Assembly: GCA_016650115.1 (NCBI GenBank)
Contig: JAENWI010000009.1
Span: 1 to 18,757, forward strand
Length of the DNA stretch: 18,757 nucleotides
DNA from: Peptostreptococcaceae bacterium
GTDB taxonomy: Bacteria > Bacillota > Clostridia > Peptostreptococcales > Anaerovoracaceae
Direction: 5' to 3'
The position numbers and the translations under genes were made by a program. Of this stretch, positions 14,605 through 18,757 are shown piece after piece (within the stretch, counting starts at the first letter, position 1; each line of letters begins with the position of its first letter). A model generated the notes under the pieces. The model had not been told where the DNA came from. It saw only the letters and a program-made list of their open reading frames with translations, and ran no database searches.

Positions 14605-14633
14605 TTTACATTTGCCCAAGATAAGGCTAGAAT
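14605..14633 (+). promoter_or_regulatory. Promoter of the hybrid sensor kinase gene
   Basis: -35 TTTACA (14605-14610), a 17-bp spacer and -10 TAGAAT (14628-14633), each one mismatch from consensus. Transcription would start near 14640, with AGGAGG at 14651-14656 and the ATG at 14663. This placement rules out a TTG start at 14612, which would lie upstream of the transcript. Confidence 0.7.
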
Positions 14634-14662
14634 TCAATTATAACGAGTTTAGGAGGTGTGCC

Positions 14663-17305
14663 ATGTTTAAAAAAATCAGGGAACCTATTGCCTTATTAGT
14701 TATTGTCGTTATCTTTTCTTCTCTATTAACGATTGCCGCTTCCGGTTCCTTTTTCTATAGAAACTCCGTATTAGGGTATGAAACTCAAAAGACCTTGCTG
14801 ATAAATCTCAACTCATCTTATACCTATCTGTTGAGTTCTCTACAGCAAAATTCCAGTGAATATATTTTTGCAGATAATCAGAAAAGCAAAGATCGTTTTC
14901 TTAAGTTGGTTAAGAATTATAAGGAAAACGATTCAATTAATTTAAATTTCGACCCGATATCAGACCTTCAGGCTTCCACATGGCTTTCCGGCAACTTCCC
15001 TCAGGAGAAGTCTAACATGGGCAACCTGGCAATAAGGCTTGCCTTTAAAGGGAATGAATTAACTGAATATAAAATGTGTCTGGACAGCTTCAATCAGCTT
15101 ATTACATATCTTTCCCTCTCTGTTGAAGATCAAGACAGCAGCATATTTATTAATCCATCTTATTCCAATTCCTTGAATCAGTTTAATTATTACATGAATA
15201 AATTTACAGGTTCCTATATTAATCGTATCAATGGTTATGAAGACTATGCCTTAAAGCTTCAAAATATTTTTGGCCTCGTTTCTCTTTTTTTCTCACTTGT
15301 CTTAGCTGCTTTTGGAGCATTTGTAGCTTATTTTGCTGTCATTACAAATAGAAATAATTCATATTACAGAAAACTATTTTCAACTACAGTTGAAACTGCG
15401 GACTTTGGTCTGGCAATAATCAGCATGGACTATAAATACACGTATACAAACAAGAATTATAAAGAAATAATGAGTATCTCAGAAAAAAAGCTAGTTGGAA
15501 AGTCTCCTCTGGATCTGCTTCCTATAGAATTTACAAAAGTGATTAAGAAACCGGAAAGCTTTGAAGAAGGTCTTATTAATTCTACTGTTACAGTTCATAA
15601 CTCAGGAAATGTAAAACATATAAATGTCAGCCGTTTTCCCATCAAGGATGCAAAGAATCAGGTTAATTTTGTGACCATAATAAGAGATATTACCGATATA
15701 GTAAATATGGAGATTCAGTTAAAGTCTCATCTAACGGAGATTGAATCCCATTCAAAAGCAAAAGATGCCTTCATTGCAAATATTACTCATGAAATCAAAA
15801 CCCCTTTAAACGCTATTATTGGCCTTTCATACGTTTTGAAGAGCACCGAACTTTCAACAAAGCAGAAATCTATTATGAATAGAATCACTACCTCTTCAGA
15901 TTTGCTGTTAAACCTGGTTAACGACATTCTGGATCTTTCAAAAATAAAAAATTCTTCCTTAAAATTTTATACCACAAATATATTATTAACGAATTTACTT
16001 TCGGAAATTGAGGGTATTGCCACTGCTCTGATTGGAGAAAAAAACGTATTATGGAAAACTGAATACAAATACAATCCCGAATTATGCATAGCTGCTGATA
16101 AAACTAGACTGACTCAAATAATACTGAATCTTATTAATAATAGCACAAAATTCACTAATGAAGGATATATCAAACTTTTAGTGGAATCTCTTGATGAAAC
16201 CCCGAATTCTGTTGTTCTAAAGTTTACTGTGGAGGATACCGGGTTAGGAATGGATTCAAAAGATCTTGGCAAACTGTTCCAGGAATTCAAACAGCTGGAA
16301 AACCCTTTAACAAAACAGCATAAGGGAACAGGCCTTGGATTAATCATATGTAAAAATGTAATAGATGCAATGGGAGGTGAAATCTGGGTTGAGAGCGAAA
16401 AAGACAAGGGAAGTAAATTCATTTTTACAATTCCAATGATAAAAACCTCTCCTGACAAATTCATCGATTCATTTGCGCTGAACTCCTTAGCGCCTTTTGA
16501 TGGAAAAGGTAAAAGAGTTCTTGTTGTTGAGGACAACGAAATTAATTATGAAGTCACAGAAAGTCTTTTAGCTGAGGTGAACCTCGTTTGTGAAAATGCA
16601 CCTGACGGGCAAATCGCTTTGGAATTATGCAAAAAAGCATCTGATGGATATTATCACTTAATATTAATGGATATTCATATGCCGAATATGGACGGATATA
16701 CAGCTTCCAAAATCCTCAAAAACGAGATGGGTATCAAAACTCCTATTATTGCCCTTAGCGCCATAAATGTAAACGACGGAATTGTAGAGGAGTATAAAAA
16801 CATCATAGAGGATTTTATTCCAAAACCTTTTAATTATTCCCAGCTATATTCTGCATTGTCTCCATATTTTAACGATGGTAAAAAGGAACCCACCCTAAAT
16901 GATTCAAAAGTATTTGACCTGAATGTTTCCAAAAAACCCGACTTTGAACGAAGAATCCTGGATAGAAAAATCCTGATTGATAGTCTGGAGAATCCATTTG
17001 CAGGCAAAGTTAAAGCCATAGAAGATCTGGGCGGATTGGAGCATTTATATAACAAACACTTAATTAAATTCAAAGAAAACTATGCAACCAGTTATGAGGA
17101 AGCCGTTGAACTCTTAGCCGAAGGGGAACTTATTGACGCCAGAAGGCTTGCTCATTCAGTAAAAGGTCTTGCCGGCACTTTAGGTTTGCCGTATTTAGAA
17201 AAAGCATCTGCCAATCTTGAAGCTGCCATCTTAAATGATGAATCCGATTTCGAACTTTTTCTGTCAGCCTTTAAAAACAAACTTGATGCGGTTTGCAATC
17301 ATTAA
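14663..17305 (+). CDS. Hybrid sensor histidine kinase (PAS, kinase, receiver, HPt)
   Basis: An 880-residue membrane phosphorelay sensor of the unorthodox (ArcB/BvgS-like) type. Membrane helices lie at about 8-34 and 203-229 and enclose an outside domain of about 165 residues with no motif I recognise. Then follow a PAS domain (about 235-345), a HisKA H-box with H376 in NITHEIKTPLNAI, an ATPase domain with the N-box near N493 and GTGLGL at 555-560, a receiver (about 617-735) with E623/D624, phospho-acceptor D670, S699 and K721, and a C-terminal HPt domain with H831 in AHSVKGLAGTLG. All key residues are present, so a full His-Asp-His relay is possible. There is no HAMP domain and no output regulator nearby; the final response regulator must be elsewhere. 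The ATG is chosen by AGGAGG 6 nt upstream. The signal is unknown. Confidence 0.93.
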   Translation: MFKKIREPIALLVIVVIFSSLLTIAASGSFFYRNSVLGYETQKTLLINLNSSYTYLLSSLQQNSSEYIFADNQKSKDRFLKLVKNYKENDSINLNFDPISDLQASTWLSGNFPQEKSNMGNLAIRLAFKGNELTEYKMCLDSFNQLITYLSLSVEDQDSSIFINPSYSNSLNQFNYYMNKFTGSYINRINGYEDYALKLQNIFGLVSLFFSLVLAAFGAFVAYFAVITNRNNSYYRKLFSTTVETADFGLAIISMDYKYTYTNKNYKEIMSISEKKLVGKSPLDLLPIEFTKVIKKPESFEEGLINSTVTVHNSGNVKHINVSRFPIKDAKNQVNFVTIIRDITDIVNMEIQLKSHLTEIESHSKAKDAFIANITHEIKTPLNAIIGLSYVLKSTELSTKQKSIMNRITTSSDLLLNLVNDILDLSKIKNSSLKFYTTNILLTNLLSEIEGIATALIGEKNVLWKTEYKYNPELCIAADKTRLTQIILNLINNSTKFTNEGYIKLLVESLDETPNSVVLKFTVEDTGLGMDSKDLGKLFQEFKQLENPLTKQHKGTGLGLIICKNVIDAMGGEIWVESEKDKGSKFIFTIPMIKTSPDKFIDSFALNSLAPFDGKGKRVLVVEDNEINYEVTESLLAEVNLVCENAPDGQIALELCKKASDGYYHLILMDIHMPNMDGYTASKILKNEMGIKTPIIALSAINVNDGIVEEYKNIIEDFIPKPFNYSQLYSALSPYFNDGKKEPTLNDSKVFDLNVSKKPDFERRILDRKILIDSLENPFAGKVKAIEDLGGLEHLYNKHLIKFKENYATSYEEAVELLAEGELIDARRLAHSVKGLAGTLGLPYLEKASANLEAAILNDESDFELFLSAFKNKLDAVCNH

Positions 17306-17333
17306 ATTATTTATATTGTACTAATTTTGACTT

Positions 17334-17358
17334 AGGCTTGATAAACAAGCCTTTTTTA
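17334..17358 (+). terminator. Rho-independent terminator of the sensor kinase gene
   Basis: AGGCTTG (17334-17340) and CAAGCCT (17346-17352) form a 7-bp perfect stem with the loop ATAAA, followed by six T (17352-17357). It lies 29 bp after the kinase stop codon. Confidence 0.85.
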
Positions 17359-17366
17359 ATTATAAT
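17338..17366 (+). promoter_or_regulatory. Promoter of the SucD-like dehydrogenase gene
   Basis: -35 TTGATA (17338-17343), a 17-bp spacer and a perfect -10 TATAAT (17361-17366). The -35 box covers the left arm and loop of the kinase terminator and the spacer includes its right arm and T-run. Transcription would start near 17373 and give a leader of about 24 nt with AAAGGAGG at 17381-17388. Confidence 0.75.
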
Positions 17367-17396
17367 TAATGTTAAAGTCTAAAGGAGGATTTTATT

Positions 17397-18757
17397 ATGG
17401 ATTTTGACAGCAAAACGTATATTAATAACTACATTACAAGAGCAAAAAAAGCGCAAGCTACTTATGAAGCCATGTCTCAGGAGCAAATTGATCTGGCAGT
17501 GAAGGCCGCTGGCAAGGTCGTTTATGATAATGCAGAATATCTGGCTGAATTTGCAGTCGAAGAAACAGGAATGGGTAACTATGACGACAAAGTTGCTAAA
17601 AACAAGCAAAAATCAAAAATAATCTGGAATAGCCTGAAAGGCAAAAAATCAAGAGGAATTATTGAGAGAGATGAAGAGACCGGAATAACAAAAATCGCAA
17701 AACCAATAGGAGTTGTTGCAGCTATTACCCCATGTACCAATCCCATCGTGACTCCCATGAGCAATATTATGTTTGCGCTAAAAGGTGGAAATGCCATTAT
17801 AATAACCCCTCACCATAAGTCAATCGGATGCAGTACAAAAACCGTCGAGCTTATTAACGATGAACTTAAAAAACTCGGCATGCCTGAAGGTTTGGTTCAA
17901 ATACTGGATAATCAATCCAGAGAGAACACCAGAAACCTGATTTCATCAGCCGATACTGTGATAGCAACCGGTGGAATGGGGATGGTAAATGCCGCCTACA
18001 GTTCTGGCCGACCTGCGCTTGGTGTTGGCGCCGGTAATGTTCAATGTATCATTGATCAGGGTGTCGATTATAAAGAAGCGGTTCCAAAAATTATCGCAGG
18101 AAGAACTTTTGACAATGGAATAATTTGCTCTGGCGAGCAAAGCGTGATTTGTCCTAATGAAGATTTTGATGACATTTTAGATGAATTTACTAAAAATGGT
18201 GCTTTTGTTATCCGGGATTCAAAAGAAAAGGAATCTTTAAGAGCAGCAATCTTTGATGAAGAAGGTCATATGAGCAGACACGCAGTTGGCCAATCCGTGC
18301 AATCCATCGCCGCGATGGCAAAAATAGACATTCCTGAAGGGACTAAATTAATTGTTGTCGAGGCGGATGGATTCGGAGACTCTGACATTCTGACTAAAGA
18401 AAAAATGTGCCCTGTTCTTTCTGCTTATAAATATGATACCTTTGAAGAAGGGGTTGAAATTGCCAAAGCAAATCTTGAAGTTGAAGGTAAAGGTCACAGT
18501 GTTTCAGTTCATTCTAACAATAATGAACACATAGAATATATCGGAACTGAATTGTCTGTTTCCCGTTTTGTTGTCAATCAGATTTGCGCCAGCAGTGCAG
18601 GTGGGAGCTTCAACAACGGCTTGGCTCCCACCAACACCTTGGGATGCGGCTCCTGGGGACACAATAGCATATCGGAGAACCTTGATTATAAGCATTTGAT
18701 TAATGTCTCAAGAATTGCCTACTTTATGCCTGACAATCCTATCCCTAGCGATGAAGA
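17397..18757 (+). CDS. sucD: CoA-acylating aldehyde dehydrogenase, SucD-like (3' end outside window)
   Basis: The enzyme joins CoA thioesters and aldehydes with NAD(P)H. The sequence closely follows, from memory, Clostridium kluyveri SucD (CoA-dependent succinate semialdehyde dehydrogenase): VVYDNAE, KPIGVVAAITPCTNPIVTP, DTVIATGGMGMVNAAYSSG, the active-site stretch DNGIICSGEQSV with catalytic C244, EKMCPVL, and TLGCGSWGHNSISENL near the end. The 453 residues seen stop about 15-20 short of the family length of about 470; no stop codon occurs before the window edge. The same family includes sulfoacetaldehyde and acetaldehyde dehydrogenases and the first half of AdhE, so the substrate is less sure than the chemistry. 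It has its own strong promoter and ribosome site. Partners such as 4-hydroxybutyrate dehydrogenase or a CoA-transferase would be downstream, outside the window. Confidence 0.82.
   Translation, partial: MDFDSKTYINNYITRAKKAQATYEAMSQEQIDLAVKAAGKVVYDNAEYLAEFAVEETGMGNYDDKVAKNKQKSKIIWNSLKGKKSRGIIERDEETGITKIAKPIGVVAAITPCTNPIVTPMSNIMFALKGGNAIIITPHHKSIGCSTKTVELINDELKKLGMPEGLVQILDNQSRENTRNLISSADTVIATGGMGMVNAAYSSGRPALGVGAGNVQCIIDQGVDYKEAVPKIIAGRTFDNGIICSGEQSVICPNEDFDDILDEFTKNGAFVIRDSKEKESLRAAIFDEEGHMSRHAVGQSVQSIAAMAKIDIPEGTKLIVVEADGFGDSDILTKEKMCPVLSAYKYDTFEEGVEIAKANLEVEGKGHSVSVHSNNNEHIEYIGTELSVSRFVVNQICASSAGGSFNNGLAPTNTLGCGSWGHNSISENLDYKHLINVSRIAYFMPDNPIPSDE

Noticed and set aside
14612..14662. Longer sensor kinase beginning with TTG at 14612
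   Set aside because: The TTG falls inside the promoter spacer, has no ribosome site, and the ATG at 14663 has an ideal AGGAGG.
16114..16536. Antisense open frames inside the sensor kinase, atp and feoB genes
   Set aside because: They have no ribosome sites, no recognisable protein features, and lie opposite well-conserved coding sequence.

Overview
The window reads as chromosomal DNA of a low-GC, anaerobic Gram-positive bacterium of the Clostridia. The signs are AT-rich codon choice, strong AGGAGG ribosome sites, several TTG and GTG starts, a FeoB, a sodium-type F-ATP synthase and a CoA-acylating aldehyde dehydrogenase very like Clostridium kluyveri SucD. A more exact placement (for example among the Eubacteriaceae or Anaerovoracaceae) would be a guess.

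Layout. (1) Bases 1-1206, plus strand: the C-terminal, membrane-embedded part of a ferrous-iron transporter FeoB, cut by the window edge. (2) 8251-1367, minus strand: a complete nine-gene operon atpI-B-E-F-H-A-G-D-C for F1Fo-ATP synthase, with a promoter at 8326-8353 and a hairpin terminator at 1264-1298. The c subunit carries the Na+-binding residues Q32, V63, E65, T66 and T67 at the same positions as in Ilyobacter tartaricus, so the enzyme is predicted to be driven by sodium. (3) 14500-8431, minus strand: an A24 prepilin peptidase with its own promoter, then a tight cluster of yhbY-like RNA-binding protein, truA, dCMP deaminase, wecA/tagO-type GlcNAc-1-P transferase, wecB/mnaA epimerase and a MATE exporter, leading into the atp operon. 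A promoter for the cluster lies in the end of the peptidase gene. (4) 14663-17305, plus strand: a membrane-bound hybrid sensor kinase (PAS, kinase, receiver and HPt in one protein). (5) 17397-18757, plus strand: a SucD-like dehydrogenase missing only its last residues, with its promoter embedded in the kinase terminator.

How the parts relate. The wecA-wecB pair starts a cell-surface glycopolymer from UDP-GlcNAc and supplies UDP-ManNAc. From memory, the dCMP deaminase, wecA, wecB, atpI-C order is a familiar clostridial arrangement; the MATE gene looks like an addition to it. The sodium ATP synthase, a MATE exporter (often Na+ coupled) and a SucD-type fermentative enzyme fit an anaerobe with a sodium-based energy economy. 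That picture is inference from gene content.

Most of the window is ordinary housekeeping DNA, and I saw no clear undescribed system. The points most worth a second look are the atp terminator built from two perfect head-to-head DnaA boxes (1268-1298), the promoter overlapping a terminator before the dehydrogenase, the (KTP)n repeat tail of the YhbY-like protein, and a hairpin spanning the atpE stop codon.
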